This document shows, one piece after another, positions 46,974 to 60,184 of a stretch of 64,000 nt of DNA. The notes under the pieces are model-generated. The model had not been told where the DNA came from and searched no databases. It was given only the letters and a program-made list of their open reading frames with translations. The stretch is taken from NCBI RefSeq assembly GCF_000939975.1, contig NZ_LK391969.1, positions 3,190,600 to 3,254,599 of the forward strand, written 5' to 3'. Origin of the DNA: Pseudomonas saudimassiliensis. GTDB taxonomy: Bacteria; Pseudomonadota; Gammaproteobacteria; Pseudomonadales; Pseudomonadaceae. The translations under genes were made by a program, and so were the position numbers. Within the stretch, counting starts at the first letter, position 1; every line of letters begins with the position of its first letter.

Positions 46974-46997
46974 CGGCAAATGTGAGGGGCCTATAAT
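46970..46997 (+). promoter_or_regulatory. rrn promoter P1
   Basis: TTGACG at 46970-46975 and TATAAT at 46992-46997 with 16 bases between, then a GC-rich GCGCCCC discriminator typical of stringently controlled rrn promoters. The -35 overlaps the tyrS stop. Confidence 0.85.
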
Positions 46998-47067
46998 GCG
47001 CCCCTCGCACGTCGCGGCGCTTTTCAAAAAGCCCCGTCCAATCAATAGGTTAGCGATAACTTGGGGG

Positions 47068-47095
47068 TTGACAGGCAAGCGAAACGGCGTAGAAT
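47068..47095 (+). promoter_or_regulatory. rrn promoter P2
   Basis: TTGACA at 47068-47073 and TAGAAT at 47090-47095, spacing 16, followed by GCGCCGC. Confidence 0.85.
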
Positions 47096-47161
47096 GCGCC
47101 GCTCACTGAAGAGGCTGGCAAGATCGCTTCTTCACGGTGAGAAAGGATTTTCAGGAAGGCG

Positions 47162-47189
47162 TTGACAAGGGGTTTGACTCCTGTAGAAT
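47162..47189 (+). promoter_or_regulatory. rrn promoter P3
   Basis: TTGACA at 47162-47167 and TAGAAT at 47184-47189, spacing 16, followed by GCGCCTCC. Confidence 0.85.
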
Positions 47190-47271
47190 GCGCCTCCCTG
47201 GCCCGGAACAGCAGCAGCGTTCCAGGCAGGTTTGCCAAGCGGTGCAGCGCTGAAAAGCCTCACAAAAAAGC

Positions 47272-47299
47272 TTGACGGATCAGAAGGTTGGCGTATAAT
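47272..47299 (+). promoter_or_regulatory. rrn promoter P4
   Basis: TTGACG at 47272-47277 and TATAAT at 47294-47299, spacing 16, followed by GCGCGGCC. It is the promoter closest to the 16S leader. Confidence 0.88.
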
Positions 47300-47334
47300 G
47301 CGCGGCCTTGGTTAAGCGGAAACGCGGACCGAAT

Positions 47335-47347
47335 CGCTCTTTAACAA
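47335..47347 (+). promoter_or_regulatory. rrn leader boxA antitermination site
   Basis: CGCTCTTTAACAA matches boxA, bound by NusB and S10. A second copy with the same sequence lies at 47871-47883 in the spacer before 23S. Confidence 0.85.
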
Positions 47348-47350
47348 ATT

Positions 47351-47541
<191 letters not shown>

Positions 47542-47598
47542 GAAAGAAAGGCGATTAGGTCTGTAGCACTAAGCAACAGGTAGCAGGCCGAGATAATT

Positions 47599-47675
<77 letters not shown>

Positions 47676-47699
47676 ATTGTCGAGGTGTCAGGTCTGAAC

Positions 47700-47775
47700 G
47701 GGGCCATAGCTCAGCTGGGAGAGCGCCTGCCTTGCACGCAGGAGGTCAGCGGTTCGATCCCGCTTGGCTCCACCA
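47700..47775 (+). tRNA. tRNA-Ala (TGC)
   Basis: A 76-base tRNA 24 bases after tRNA-Ile. The acceptor stem is GGGGCCA/TGGCTCC, the anticodon loop CTTGCAC has TGC, the T arm has GTTCGATCC, and CCA is encoded. Confidence 0.97.
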
Positions 47776-48047
47776 GGACGGCCCAGGGGCACCATCGCCA
47801 GTACTCGATAAGAGTTCATACATGAATGATTCCGCCAGGCGGGATGATTGATGTCTGATCTTTGATCAGTCGCTCTTTAACAATGTGGAAAAGTGATAGA
47901 AGTAGACAAGACATAACGGGTGTTTCACTGCACACGTTATGGCTAAGGTAACTTGTAATCTCAAGTGCAAGTTCCGGATTGTCGTGAAATCATGTCAAGA
48001 CCTATGGCTGCCAGCAATCAGCGCAAGCAGATTGTTTGGGGTTATAT

Positions 48048-50937
<2,890 letters not shown>

Positions 50938-51084
50938 ATAACACCCAAACAATTTGGGCCTATGGCTTGACGCATTGAACGACAGTCTGGAACTGCACGA
51001 GATTACCGTTACCCCTTGTCCCAACACTATCACTTTTCCCACCCTTTACGCCGTGTGGACTAACAGCCGCATAGCAACGAATTG

Positions 51085-51200
51085 CTTGACGACCATAGAG
51101 CATTGGAACCACCTGATCCCATTCCGAACTCAGCAGTGAAACGATGCATCGCCGATGGTAGTGTGGGGTTTCCCCATGTGAGAGTAGGTCATCGTCAAGC
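51085..51200 (+). rRNA. 5S rRNA
   Basis: The ends CTTGACGA and TCGTCAAG pair, and the core CCCATTCCGAACTCAGCAGT is the conserved 5S loop. About 116 bases. The 147 bases between 23S and 5S hold no gene. Confidence 0.95.
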
Positions 51201-51210
51201 GCTATACCGA

Positions 51211-51248
51211 AACGCCCCGATCTGGAAACAGGTCGGGGCGTTTCTTTT
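51211..51248 (+). terminator. rrn operon terminator
   Basis: AACGCCCCGA at 51211-51220 pairs with TCGGGGCGTT at 51233-51242, followed by TTCTTTT. Confidence 0.9.
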
Positions 51249-51445
51249 GGCGCGTGGAAACTAAAAAGGCGTACTCTTCTTAACTCAATCTTGCGACTCC
51301 ATTCTACTGTTGCCTTCCAGCGATCAGCTTATTCCTTATTGTTTTGAGTGCTAAGCAAATCGGTATAACTATAATATTGTTATATAGAACCGGTTTCGTT
51401 ATTCTGTTCTCCTCGATTTAGCGATGTACCACTACTGGAGGATGT

Positions 51446-52468
51446 ATGGCCAATCACCGTTCCCTGTTCAAAAGAGCCAGCCGTTGGGGTGGTGCATTGA
51501 TGTTGAGTGCCGGTTTGTCCCTCGGGCATGCCCAGGCGGCAGATCAAACGCTGCTCAACTCCTCCTACGATATCGCTCGGGAGTTGTTCTCGGCCTATAA
51601 CGAGTTGTTCACCGAGCAGTGGCAGAAGGAGACGGGCAAGACTGTCGAGATCAAGCAGTCACATGCGGGCTCCTCACGTCAGGCGCAGGCCATCATCCAG
51701 GGATTGCGGGCCGATGTGGTTACCTATAATCAGGTGACCGATGTGGATATCCTGCATGAACGCGGCAACCTGATCCCGGAAAACTGGCGTGACCGCCTGC
51801 CCAACGCCAGTTCGCCCTATTACTCGACCATGGCTTTTCTGGTGCGCAAGGGCAACCCCAAGAATATCCAGAACTGGGACGACCTGGCGCGCGATGACGT
51901 GAGTTCCGTACTGCCCAACCCGAAGACCTCAGGTAACGGCCGTTACACCTATCTGGCTGCCCTGGGCTACGCCCAGAAGACCTATGGGAATGACCAGGCG
52001 GCGATCGACAACTTCCTGCGCACCTTCCTGGGTAACGTGGCGGTGTTCGATACCGGCGGTCGCGGCGCGACTACTACTTTCGTTGAACGGGGCATTGGTG
52101 ATGTTCTGCTGACCTTCGAGTCCGAAGTGAATAATATCGCTGCCCAGAACGAAGGTTATGAAGTAGTGGTGCCGAAGATCAGCTTTCTTGCCGAGTTCCC
52201 GGTCACCTGGATCGACAAGAGCGTGAAGCACAACGGTACCGAAGAGCTGGCCAAGGCCTACCTCGAAGGGTTGTACTCCGAAGATGCGCAGCGTCTGATC
52301 GCCGGGTTCTATAACCGGGTCCACAACGAGAAGGTCAAAGCCGAATTTGCCGACCAGTTCCCGGAAGTCGAGCTGCTGCCGGTCGAGGAGATCGGCGGGA
52401 GCTGGGAGAATGTCATGAAGGAACATTTCGCCAGTGGTGGTAAACTGGATCAACTCCAGCGTCGGTAA
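51446..52468 (+). CDS. sbp: Periplasmic sulfate-binding protein
   Basis: A 340-residue sulfate-binding protein of the Sbp/CysP family. A signal peptide (to about HAQA-AD, residue 32) leads to the mature protein starting [36 protein letters not shown] and [17 protein letters not shown] are ligand-binding segments. It delivers sulfate to CysTWA downstream. GGAGG lies before ATG 51446. The upstream region (51360-51395) has an AT-rich imperfect inverted repeat that could be a CysB-type site. Confidence 0.94.
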   Translation: MANHRSLFKRASRWGGALMLSAGLSLGHAQAADQTLLNSSYDIARELFSAYNELFTEQWQKETGKTVEIKQSHAGSSRQAQAIIQGLRADVVTYNQVTDVDILHERGNLIPENWRDRLPNASSPYYSTMAFLVRKGNPKNIQNWDDLARDDVSSVLPNPKTSGNGRYTYLAALGYAQKTYGNDQAAIDNFLRTFLGNVAVFDTGGRGATTTFVERGIGDVLLTFESEVNNIAAQNEGYEVVVPKISFLAEFPVTWIDKSVKHNGTEELAKAYLEGLYSEDAQRLIAGFYNRVHNEKVKAEFADQFPEVELLPVEEIGGSWENVMKEHFASGGKLDQLQRR

Positions 52469-52480
52469 AAACATCTTCAC

Positions 52481-53347
52481 ATGAATCGATTACTCTCCGG
52501 CCTCAAGCCGGGACGTTCCAGCCAACCCGGCAAGCGTGTCTTGCCGGGTTTTGCTTTGAGCCTTGGCGTTTCGCTGTTCTTCATCAGTATCGTCCTGCTG
52601 CTGCCCCTCACCGGCTTGATCATGCAAACCGCTGATATGGGGTGGTCGCAATATTGGGCGGTCGTTACTGACGAGCGGGTTGTCGCCTCCTACAAGGTCA
52701 CCCTCTGGGCCGCGGCCATCGCTTCGCTGATCAATGGTGTCGTTGGTCTCCTGCTGGCGTGGGTATTGGTACGTTATGATTTTCCCGGCAAGCGCATCAT
52801 GGATGCCCTGATCGACTTACCATTTGCCCTGCCGACTGCGGTGGCGGGCATTACCCTGACTGCGCTGTTCGCCGCCGATGGCTGGTACGGTCAGGTCTTT
52901 GATCTGTTTGGCATCAAGGTCGCTTTCACTCCGCTGGGCATCATCGTGGCGATGTCTTTCACCAGCCTGCCTTTTGTGGTCCGTACTGTGCAGCCCGTAC
53001 TGGAAGACCAGGCGCCAGAGGACGAGGAGGCCGCGGTCAGTCTCGGCGCCTCCGACTGGACGGTCTTCCGGCGTATCCTGTTCCCGGCGATGTGGCCGGC
53101 GCTGATGACCGGTGTGGCACTGTCCTTTACTCGCAGCCTGGGTGAGTTTGGCGCGGTGATCTTCATTGCCGGCAACATGCCCTATGTCAGCGAGATCATC
53201 AGTTTGATGATCTTCGTCCGCCTGCAGGAATTCGACCATGCCGCCGCCAGTGCGATCGCCTCTGTGGTTCTGATCGCCTCCCTGGCGCTGCTGCTGATCA
53301 TCAACCTGTGGCAGGCGCGCTATCTGCGCCGCCTGCACGGACGGTGA
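52481..53347 (+). CDS. cysT: Sulfate ABC transporter permease CysT
   Basis: A 288-residue inner-membrane permease with about six membrane segments and the EAA loop that meets the ATPase (EEAAVSLGASDWTVFRRILFP). It starts 12 bases after sbp, with no strong ribosome-binding site. Confidence 0.93.
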   Translation: MNRLLSGLKPGRSSQPGKRVLPGFALSLGVSLFFISIVLLLPLTGLIMQTADMGWSQYWAVVTDERVVASYKVTLWAAAIASLINGVVGLLLAWVLVRYDFPGKRIMDALIDLPFALPTAVAGITLTALFAADGWYGQVFDLFGIKVAFTPLGIIVAMSFTSLPFVVRTVQPVLEDQAPEDEEAAVSLGASDWTVFRRILFPAMWPALMTGVALSFTRSLGEFGAVIFIAGNMPYVSEIISLMIFVRLQEFDHAAASAIASVVLIASLALLLIINLWQARYLRRLHGR

Positions 53348-53352
53348 ACGCC

Positions 53353-54216
53353 ATGCACGAACGCAAGACAATGCGCGCCGGCGACCAGCCCTGGGTGAAA
53401 TGGTCCTTGATCCTCCTGGCGGTGCTGGTGACTGCTTTGATGCTGGTCATTCCGCTGGTGATCATCTTCATGGAGGCCTTCTCCGCGGGCGGAGCCAATT
53501 ACTGGGAAAACCTGACGGATACTTATACGGTACACGCCATTGGACTGACCCTGCTGGTGGCCGCCTTGACGGTACCCATCAACCTGGTCTTCGGCGTCAT
53601 GCTCGCCTGGCTGGTGACTCGCTTCGACTTTCCCGGCCGCAAGGCGCTGATCACCTTGATCGACATTCCCTTCGCCGTATCGCCCGTCGTTGCCGGTCTG
53701 CTGTATTTGCTGCTGTACGGCAGTAATGGATGGTTGGGCAGTTGGCTGAGGGACCAGGATGTGCAGTTGATGTTCTCCTGGCCGGGCATCGTCATGGTGA
53801 CCGTTTTTGTGACCTGCCCGTTCGTTGCGCGCGAGCTGATCCCGCTGATGCAGCAGCAAGGTCGGGAGGAAGAGGAGGCCGGCGTGGTGCTGGGCGCGAC
53901 TGGCTGGCAGTTGTTTCGCCGAATTACCCTGCCCAATATCCAATGGGCATTGCTCTATGGCGTCGTGCTGACCAACGCCCGCGCGGTGGGCGAGTTCGGT
54001 GCGGTCTCCGTGGTTTCGGGCAACGTCCGCGGCGAGACCAATACCCTGTCATTGCATGTCGAGCTGCTGTACCAGGATTACAACGTCGTGGGCGCCTTTG
54101 CCAGTGCGTCGCTGCTGGCGGGCATTGCCCTGATCACCATCGTGGTGAAAAGTTTTGTGGAGTGGCGCCAAGCCCGGCAACGCGCCCCTCTCGATGACCA
54201 ATCGGATAGTCGCTGA
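53353..54216 (+). CDS. cysW: Sulfate ABC transporter permease CysW
   Basis: A 287-residue permease, partner of CysT, with the EAA loop [23 protein letters not shown] 53353 lies 5 bases after the cysT stop and is preferred to ATG 53308, which would overlap cysT. It overlaps cysA by one base (TGATG). Confidence 0.93.
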   Translation: MHERKTMRAGDQPWVKWSLILLAVLVTALMLVIPLVIIFMEAFSAGGANYWENLTDTYTVHAIGLTLLVAALTVPINLVFGVMLAWLVTRFDFPGRKALITLIDIPFAVSPVVAGLLYLLLYGSNGWLGSWLRDQDVQLMFSWPGIVMVTVFVTCPFVARELIPLMQQQGREEEEAGVVLGATGWQLFRRITLPNIQWALLYGVVLTNARAVGEFGAVSVVSGNVRGETNTLSLHVELLYQDYNVVGAFASASLLAGIALITIVVKSFVEWRQARQRAPLDDQSDSR

Positions 54217-55346
54217 TGAGTATTTCCATCGAAGGTATCACCAAGCATTTCGGCTCCTTCGAGGCGCTGAAAGACATTTCGCTGGACATCCCGGATGGCC
54301 AGCTGGTGGGCCTGCTTGGCCCGTCAGGGTCGGGCAAGACCACCTTGCTGCGGATCATCGCCGGGCTGGAAACCGCCGACCGGGGGCGCATCCTGTTCCA
54401 TGGTGAAGACGTCACCAATCTGCACGTGCGCGAGCGCAAGGTCGGGTTCGTGTTCCAGCATTACGCCCTGTTCCGCCATATGACGGTAGCGCAGAACGTC
54501 GCGTTCGGGCTTGAGGTCATGCCCGCCCGGGAACGGCCGCCAGCGGCGGAGATCCGCAAGCGCGTTGATATGCTGCTGGAAATGGTGCAGCTCGGCCATC
54601 TGGCCAATCGTTTCCCCGCCCAGCTGTCCGGTGGGCAGAAGCAGCGCATCGCGCTGGCCCGTGCCCTGTCCATGAAGCCGCAGATCCTGCTGCTGGATGA
54701 GCCTTTTGGTGCACTCGATGCCAAGGTCCGCAAGGATCTGCGCCGTTGGCTGCGGGCACTGCATGCGGAGTTTCATTTCACCAGTGTCTTCGTTACCCAT
54801 GATCAGGAAGAGGCGCTGGAGCTGTCTGACCAGGTCGCGGTGATGAGCGCCGGGCGCATCGAGCAGGTGGACAACCCGCAGCACCTCTATGCCGAACCAA
54901 ACAGTCGCTTCGTGTTCGACTTTCTCGGTCACGTGAACGTCTTCGCCGGCGAGCAGCAGGGCACCCGGGTGAGCCAGGGGGACGCCTGGGTGAAGCTGCC
55001 TCCCGGCTCCCGGGAGCAGACCGGCCGGGCGCAACTCTATATGCGCCCCCACGAGGTGGCGTTGCAGAGCATCCCCGCGGTTCATGCGCATCTGCCGCTG
55101 TGCATCGAGTCCATCAGCCTGGTCGGTGCCGAAGTACGACTGGAATTGTCTCCCCGTGGTTGGGATGCCGATGGGCACTGGGAGGTTGGTATTACCCACG
55201 CGCAATTCAATAGTTGGCAGCCGGCCCGGGGCGATCTCTGTTATGCAGCGCCCGGGGTCGCCCACGTATTCGAGAAAGATGACCGGACGCCGGGGGCGAT
55301 TCGGTGGCAGAGCGGTGAAATGGACGATCCCGCGGCGATGATCTGA
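54216..55346 (+). CDS. cysA: Sulfate ABC transporter ATP-binding protein CysA
   Basis: A 376-residue ATPase: Walker [10 protein letters not shown] (about 36-44), signature [15 protein letters not shown], Walker [13 protein letters not shown], and H-loop [10 protein letters not shown], then a C-terminal TOBE-like domain ([10 protein letters not shown]). The tail is somewhat longer than I recall for P. aeruginosa CysA. It ends the sbp-cysTWA operon. Confidence 0.94.
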   Translation: MSISIEGITKHFGSFEALKDISLDIPDGQLVGLLGPSGSGKTTLLRIIAGLETADRGRILFHGEDVTNLHVRERKVGFVFQHYALFRHMTVAQNVAFGLEVMPARERPPAAEIRKRVDMLLEMVQLGHLANRFPAQLSGGQKQRIALARALSMKPQILLLDEPFGALDAKVRKDLRRWLRALHAEFHFTSVFVTHDQEEALELSDQVAVMSAGRIEQVDNPQHLYAEPNSRFVFDFLGHVNVFAGEQQGTRVSQGDAWVKLPPGSREQTGRAQLYMRPHEVALQSIPAVHAHLPLCIESISLVGAEVRLELSPRGWDADGHWEVGITHAQFNSWQPARGDLCYAAPGVAHVFEKDDRTPGAIRWQSGEMDDPAAMI

Positions 55347-55455
55347 TATCAGCGTGACAGCGCAATGCGCCCTGGATTACTATCCAGCAGCTACGGATGT
55401 AGTCAAAGGGAGGCTGCCAGGTCGGCGGCTCTTATAAAAAGGATGGAGATATTTC

Positions 55456-56037
55456 ATGTTGCGCAAATCGCTTTTGGCTGTGCTGGTGTCCGGTCTGATG
55501 GTAACCGGAGTGCAGGCGGCGGATAGTCAGATCAATGGTTATCTGTTTGGTAATGTTGGCCAATCGGAAACCGATCTTTCCGATCTCGAAGATATGGGGC
55601 TTTCTACCGATGAAAAGGCTACGGCTTACAAGGTAGGGGCGGGTGTACAGCTCAACCGACATATTGGTGTGGAATTTCAGTACGTCGATCTGGGAGAAGT
55701 CAGCGCCGACGTCCCCGGCCTGAAAGCAGAGATTGGTGCCAAGGGCTTTGGCGCTAACCTTGTGGGCTCTTTGCCGTTCGACCGGTTCAAGGTATACGGC
55801 AAGGTAGGCTATCACCAGATGGAATCTGACTGGCGGGTCAAGCTCGGTGGTGACACTTTCGCGAAGGGTGATGACGACAGTAATGTCACTTCATTCGCGA
55901 TCGGCGCGACGTATGCGCTTACGCCTCAATTTGAACTGGTTGCGGAGTTCGAGCGCTATCAGGATGTAGGTGATGAAGACAGCACCGGTGAGGCGGACGT
56001 TGATCTGGCCTCCATCGGCCTGCGCTACAACTTCTGA
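55456..56037 (+). CDS. Outer-membrane beta-barrel protein (OmpA N-domain/porin-like)
   Basis: A 193-residue secreted protein with a signal peptide ending GVQA-AD (about residue 21). Alternating strands such as GVEFQYVDLG, FKVYGKVGYHQ and TSFAIGATYAL and a terminal Phe (IGLRYNF) indicate a small 8-stranded barrel. There is no peptidoglycan-binding OmpA domain. GGAG lies 7 bases before the ATG. The exact role is unknown. Confidence 0.8.
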   Translation: MLRKSLLAVLVSGLMVTGVQAADSQINGYLFGNVGQSETDLSDLEDMGLSTDEKATAYKVGAGVQLNRHIGVEFQYVDLGEVSADVPGLKAEIGAKGFGANLVGSLPFDRFKVYGKVGYHQMESDWRVKLGGDTFAKGDDDSNVTSFAIGATYALTPQFELVAEFERYQDVGDEDSTGEADVDLASIGLRYNF

Positions 56038-56042
56038 GACAT

Positions 56043-56071
56043 CCCGCCCGGGCTATCCAGGCCCGGGCGGG
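56043..56071. terminator. GC-rich stem-loop after the outer-membrane protein gene
   Basis: CCCGCCCGGGC at 56043-56053 pairs perfectly with GCCCGGGCGGG at 56061-56071 around a 7-base loop, 6 bases past the stop. No T-tract follows. Confidence 0.65.
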
Positions 56072-56202
56072 CTCGCAACACCTGGTAGTGAACCAGGCCT
56101 GCGACCCACCAAATTTTCCCCAAGCACCGACCCCTTTGCACTATAATCGCCCGTTTGCGTATTGCCCGGTTTGCCCCGGGCGGATTCGAGGGCCATGACA
56201 CC

Positions 56203-57300
56203 GTGATCAAGACGCCGTATTACCTGATCGACAAGATCAAGCTGCAGCGCAACATGGAAAAGATCGCCTACGTGCGCGAGCATTCCGGAGCCAAGGCGCT
56301 GTTGGCGCTCAAGTGCTTTGCGACCTGGTCGGTTTTCGACCTGATGCAGCAGTACATGGATGGCACCACCTCCTCCTCGCTGTATGAAGTCAAGCTGGGC
56401 CACCTCAAGTTCGGCGGCGAGACCCATGCCTATAGCGTGGCCTACGCCGATGACGAAATCGCCGAGGTGCTGGCCCACTCGGACAAGATCATCTTCAACT
56501 CCATCAGCCAGCTGCGGCGTTTTGCCGATGCTTCGGCCAATCACACCCGCGGCCTGCGACTCAATCCGCAGGTCAGCAGCTCCGATTGGCTGATCGCTGA
56601 TCCGGCGCGGCCTTTCAGCCGTCTGGGTGAATGGGATGCGCAGAAGGTGGAGCAGGTGATCGACCAGATTTCCGGCTTCATGATCCACAACAACTGCGAG
56701 AACAGTGATTTCGCCCTGTTTGACAGCATGTTGCGGCAGATCGAGGAACGCTTTGGCGAGCTGCTCAAGCAGGTTGAGTGGGTCAGCCTGGGTGGTGGTA
56801 TCCACTTCACCGGCGAAGGTTATCCCCTCGATGAGTTCTGCGCGCGCCTCAAGCAGTTCTCCGAGCAGTACGGTGTCCAGGTTTACCTGGAACCAGGCGA
56901 AGCGGCCATTACCATGAGCACCTCGCTTGAAGTGTCGGTGCTGGATACCTTGTACAACGGCAAACAGTTGGCGGTGGTCGACAGCTCAATCGAAGCTCAC
57001 ATGCTCGATTTGCTGATCTACCGGCAATCAGCGCGGATGGAGCCGTGCGATGGCCCCCATGAATACATGGTCTGCGGCAAGTCCTGTCTGGCCGGCGATA
57101 TTTTCGGCGAGTTCAAGTTTGACCAGCCCCTGCAGGTAGGTGATCGTCTGTCATTCATCGACGCGGCGGGCTACACCATGGTCAAGAAGAACTGGTTCAA
57201 CGGCGTGAAGATGCCGTCCATCGCGGTGCGTCAACTCGACGGCCAGGTAGAACTGGTACGCGAGTTTGGCTTTGACGATTTTGTAAGTGCCCTCTCCTGA
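56203..57300 (+). CDS. nspC: Carboxynorspermidine/carboxyspermidine decarboxylase
   Basis: A 365-residue PLP enzyme of the alanine-racemase-fold decarboxylases. It starts IKTPYYLIDKIKL and keeps the PLP Lys in ALLALKCFATWSVFDLM, the Gly-rich SLGGGIHFTGEGYP, and the C-terminal CGKSCLAGDIFGEF. It decarboxylates carboxyspermidine or carboxynorspermidine in the alternative polyamine pathway. GTG 56203 is chosen for the family's usual start; GAGGG lies 10 bases upstream. The dehydrogenase gene follows by 40 bases. Confidence 0.9.
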   Translation: MIKTPYYLIDKIKLQRNMEKIAYVREHSGAKALLALKCFATWSVFDLMQQYMDGTTSSSLYEVKLGHLKFGGETHAYSVAYADDEIAEVLAHSDKIIFNSISQLRRFADASANHTRGLRLNPQVSSSDWLIADPARPFSRLGEWDAQKVEQVIDQISGFMIHNNCENSDFALFDSMLRQIEERFGELLKQVEWVSLGGGIHFTGEGYPLDEFCARLKQFSEQYGVQVYLEPGEAAITMSTSLEVSVLDTLYNGKQLAVVDSSIEAHMLDLLIYRQSARMEPCDGPHEYMVCGKSCLAGDIFGEFKFDQPLQVGDRLSFIDAAGYTMVKKNWFNGVKMPSIAVRQLDGQVELVREFGFDDFVSALS

Positions 57301-57340
57301 GGTCATGAATTAGCCCAAGGAGGCGTTCAGAGGAAGAGAA

Positions 57341-58579
57341 ATGAAGAGAAACGTTCTGATTGTTGGTGCCGGAGGGGTGGCCCAGGTCGTCGCGCATAAA
57401 TGTGCGCAGCATAACGACGTGTTGGGTAACATCCACATCGCCTCGCGTACTGTCGAGAAGTGTCAGGAGATCGTCGACAGCGTGCGGGAAAAGGGCAGTC
57501 TGAAAACTGCCGGTGAATTGCAAGCCCATGCCCTGGATGCCCTTGATATCGAGGCAACCAAGGCACTGATTGCCAAGACACAGTCGCAACTGGTCATCAA
57601 TGTCGGATCGGCTTTTATCAATATGTCGGTACTGCAGGCTTGCATCGAGACCGGTGCCGCCTACCTGGATACCGCTATTCACGAAGACCCGGACAAGATC
57701 TGCGAAACGCCACCGTGGTATGCCAACTACGAATGGAAGCGCCGCGAGTTGTGCGAGGCGAATAACGTCACGGCGATTCTCGGTGTCGGCTTCGACCCGG
57801 GCGTGGTCAATGCCTACGCGGCCATCGCCGTGAATGAGTATTTCGACAGCGTCAGCGATATCGACATCATCGATATCAACGCCGGTAGCCACGGGCACTA
57901 TTTCGCGACCAATTTCGATCCCGAAATCAACTTCCGCGAATTCACCGGTCAGGTCTGGTCCTGGCAGAACAGTCAGTGGACCAGCAACAAGATGTTCGAG
58001 GTCAAGCGCACGGATGACCTGCCGGTCGTCGGTGAGCAGACCAGCTACATGACCGGACATGATGAATTGCACTCGCTATCGAAGAATCTGGATGTACCCA
58101 ACATCCGCTTCTGGATGGGCTTTGGCGAGCATTACATCAATGTCTTCACCGTGCTGAAGAACCTTGGGCTGCTGTCCGAGAAACCGGTGACTACCGCTGA
58201 AGGACTGGAAGTGGTGCCGCTGAAGGTCGTCAAGGCGGTGCTGCCTGATCCTTCGTCCCTGGCGCCGAACTACCAGGGCAAGACCTGCATCGGTGATCTG
58301 GTCAAGGGCAAGAAGGACGGCGTGGACAAGGAGGTGTTCATCTATAACGTCGCCGACCATGCCGAGGCCTACCAGGAAGTCGGCAGCCAAGGTATTTCCT
58401 ACACGGCGGGTGTCCCGCCAGTGGCCGCTGCCATTCTGATCGCCCAGGGCGAGTGGGATGTGCAGAAGATGGTCAACGTCGAAGAGCTGGACTGCAAGCC
58501 CTTTATCAATCTGCTCAACGAGATGGGTCTGCCGACCCGGATCAAGGACGAGCAGGGCGACCACCCGCTGAGTTTCTGA
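57341..58579 (+). CDS. Carboxynorspermidine/carboxyspermidine dehydrogenase (saccharopine dehydrogenase family)
   Basis: A 412-residue enzyme with an N-terminal NADP fold (NVLIVGAGGVAQVVAHKCAQ). It resembles the Lys1-like branch that condenses aspartate semialdehyde with putrescine or diaminopropane. Segments VINVGSAFINMSVLQACIE and GVGFDPGVVNAYAA are typical. It precedes nspC's step, and the two genes form an operon that ends at the 58601 terminator. Whether putrescine or diaminopropane is used cannot be read from sequence. Confidence 0.88.
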   Translation: MKRNVLIVGAGGVAQVVAHKCAQHNDVLGNIHIASRTVEKCQEIVDSVREKGSLKTAGELQAHALDALDIEATKALIAKTQSQLVINVGSAFINMSVLQACIETGAAYLDTAIHEDPDKICETPPWYANYEWKRRELCEANNVTAILGVGFDPGVVNAYAAIAVNEYFDSVSDIDIIDINAGSHGHYFATNFDPEINFREFTGQVWSWQNSQWTSNKMFEVKRTDDLPVVGEQTSYMTGHDELHSLSKNLDVPNIRFWMGFGEHYINVFTVLKNLGLLSEKPVTTAEGLEVVPLKVVKAVLPDPSSLAPNYQGKTCIGDLVKGKKDGVDKEVFIYNVADHAEAYQEVGSQGISYTAGVPPVAAAILIAQGEWDVQKMVNVEELDCKPFINLLNEMGLPTRIKDEQGDHPLSF

Positions 58580-58600
58580 CAGCGGGTCGACACCGACAGT

Positions 58601-58626
58601 CCCCGGCCATGGCCGGGGATTTTTTT
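58601..58626 (+). terminator. Rho-independent terminator of the nspC operon
   Basis: CCCCGGCC at 58601-58608 and GGCCGGGG at 58611-58618 form the stem, followed by A and seven T (58620-58626). Confidence 0.92.
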
Positions 58627-58728
58627 GTCTGCGGCCTCGCCAATCGACCGCACGATTATTCAGCGCCGGGCCGATGGGGTAATATCGTCCCCTTTTCGGG
58701 CAGGCTGCTGTCGCAACAGGGCGTTTCC

Positions 58729-60072
58729 ATGACCTCACTATCCGCAGATCCCACATTGGCCCAACGCCTGGACGGTATTGGCGAGGTCGAGTTCGTGATT
58801 CCCGATATGAACGGAATCCCCCGCGGCAAAGTCATCCATGCCCGCAACGTCATCAATGGGCGGCGGGTGCAGATGGCCCACGGGGTATTGACCCAGTGCC
58901 TGACCGGCGAGTATCCCGACCCCCGTTACTACGGCTACGATGACAGCGATTTCATCCTCCGGCCGATCCCGGGCCAATTGCACCGGACGCCCTGGAGCGC
59001 GACGCCACGGGCGCTGGCCCTGTGCGAAGCGGTGGAGATGGATGGCACCCCCGCCAGGCTGTCATCGCGCAGCATGCTGCGGCAGGTGGTAGAGCGGTAT
59101 GAGGCCCGTGGCTGGTCGCCGAAGGTGGCCACCGAGATGGAGTTCTACCTGTTCGAGCATAATGCCGACGTGCTGCAGCCGTTTCGCCCGCCGGTCGGGT
59201 TGGATGGGCGCCGGGAAGTGGGTAACCAGGCGTTTGCGGTGGGGTCGGTGACCGGCCTGCAACCCTTCTTCACCGAACTCAAGAGCAGCATGGCGGCAGT
59301 GGGTATTCCCTGCGAGGCGGTGATGCATGAAATGGGGCTCAGCCAGTACGAGGTGAATTTCACCCATGATGATCCGCTGCTGATCGCCGACCAGACCTTC
59401 CTGTTCAAGTACCTGCTGCACGAAGTCGCGCTCAAGCACGGCCTGATTGCCGTCTGCATGGCCAAGCCGTTATCCCGCATGCCGGGTTCGTCGATGCATA
59501 TCCATCAGAGCGTCGTGGATCAGGCAGGGCGCAACATTTTTACTGCAGCCAACCAGGAAGCGTCAGCAGAGTTTCGTCATTACCTGGGCGGGCTCCAGGC
59601 CCACCTGGGCGACCTGATCCTGTTGCTGGCCCCAAATATCAATTCCTACCAGCGCTATTGCCACGTCTACGCCTCGCCGAACAACCTCTGCTGGTCCAAT
59701 GACAACCGTCGCACCGGGCTGCGGGTGCCGGCCAGCGAGCCGGATGCGCGGCGGGTGGAGAACCGCGTGCCCGGCGCCGATGCCAACCCTTACCTGGCCG
59801 TGGCCGCAAGCCTGGCTGCGGGGCTGTACGGCATTGAACACCGCCTGGAGCCGGATCTGCCGGCCCAGGGCGAGTTCGAGGTGCCGGACGATCTGCGGCT
59901 GAGCTGTACGCTGCATCGTGCTATCCGGCGGCTGGAGCGCAGCGGTATGGCGCGTGAAATGTTCGCCGAGGAGTTCATCGAGGGCTACCTGGCCTGCAAG
60001 CGCATGGAACTGGATAACTTCATGGATGAGATCAGTCCGTGGGAGCGCCGTTTCCTCGGCAGCGTCATCTGA
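58729..60072 (+). CDS. Glutamine synthetase-like enzyme (possible gamma-glutamylpolyamine synthetase)
   Basis: A 447-residue protein of the GlnA-like family found in PuuA/SpuI enzymes. The beta-grasp lead has VEFVIPDMNGIPRGKVI; the catalytic part has ATEMEFYLFE, MGLSQYEVNF, GSSMHIHQSV and the late RVENRVPGADANPYLA. It joins glutamate to an amine using ATP. The nspC operon upstream suggests a polyamine, but other amines are possible. It is not a canonical GlnA: the GlnA adenylylation-site segment is not seen. ATG 58729 is preferred to 58453, which would overlap the upstream gene; its ribosome-binding site is weak. Confidence 0.82.
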   Translation: MTSLSADPTLAQRLDGIGEVEFVIPDMNGIPRGKVIHARNVINGRRVQMAHGVLTQCLTGEYPDPRYYGYDDSDFILRPIPGQLHRTPWSATPRALALCEAVEMDGTPARLSSRSMLRQVVERYEARGWSPKVATEMEFYLFEHNADVLQPFRPPVGLDGRREVGNQAFAVGSVTGLQPFFTELKSSMAAVGIPCEAVMHEMGLSQYEVNFTHDDPLLIADQTFLFKYLLHEVALKHGLIAVCMAKPLSRMPGSSMHIHQSVVDQAGRNIFTAANQEASAEFRHYLGGLQAHLGDLILLLAPNINSYQRYCHVYASPNNLCWSNDNRRTGLRVPASEPDARRVENRVPGADANPYLAVAASLAAGLYGIEHRLEPDLPAQGEFEVPDDLRLSCTLHRAIRRLERSGMAREMFAEEFIEGYLACKRMELDNFMDEISPWERRFLGSVI

Positions 60073-60184
60073 CCAGGCACGTGTTTCCCGCTCCGTGGCC
60101 ACGCGCCGGGTGCGGCGGGCTGATACTATCTCCCTGACGGGCCGGTAGCGCTTGCCGGCCGCCCATAGTTGCACAGGAGCTGGC

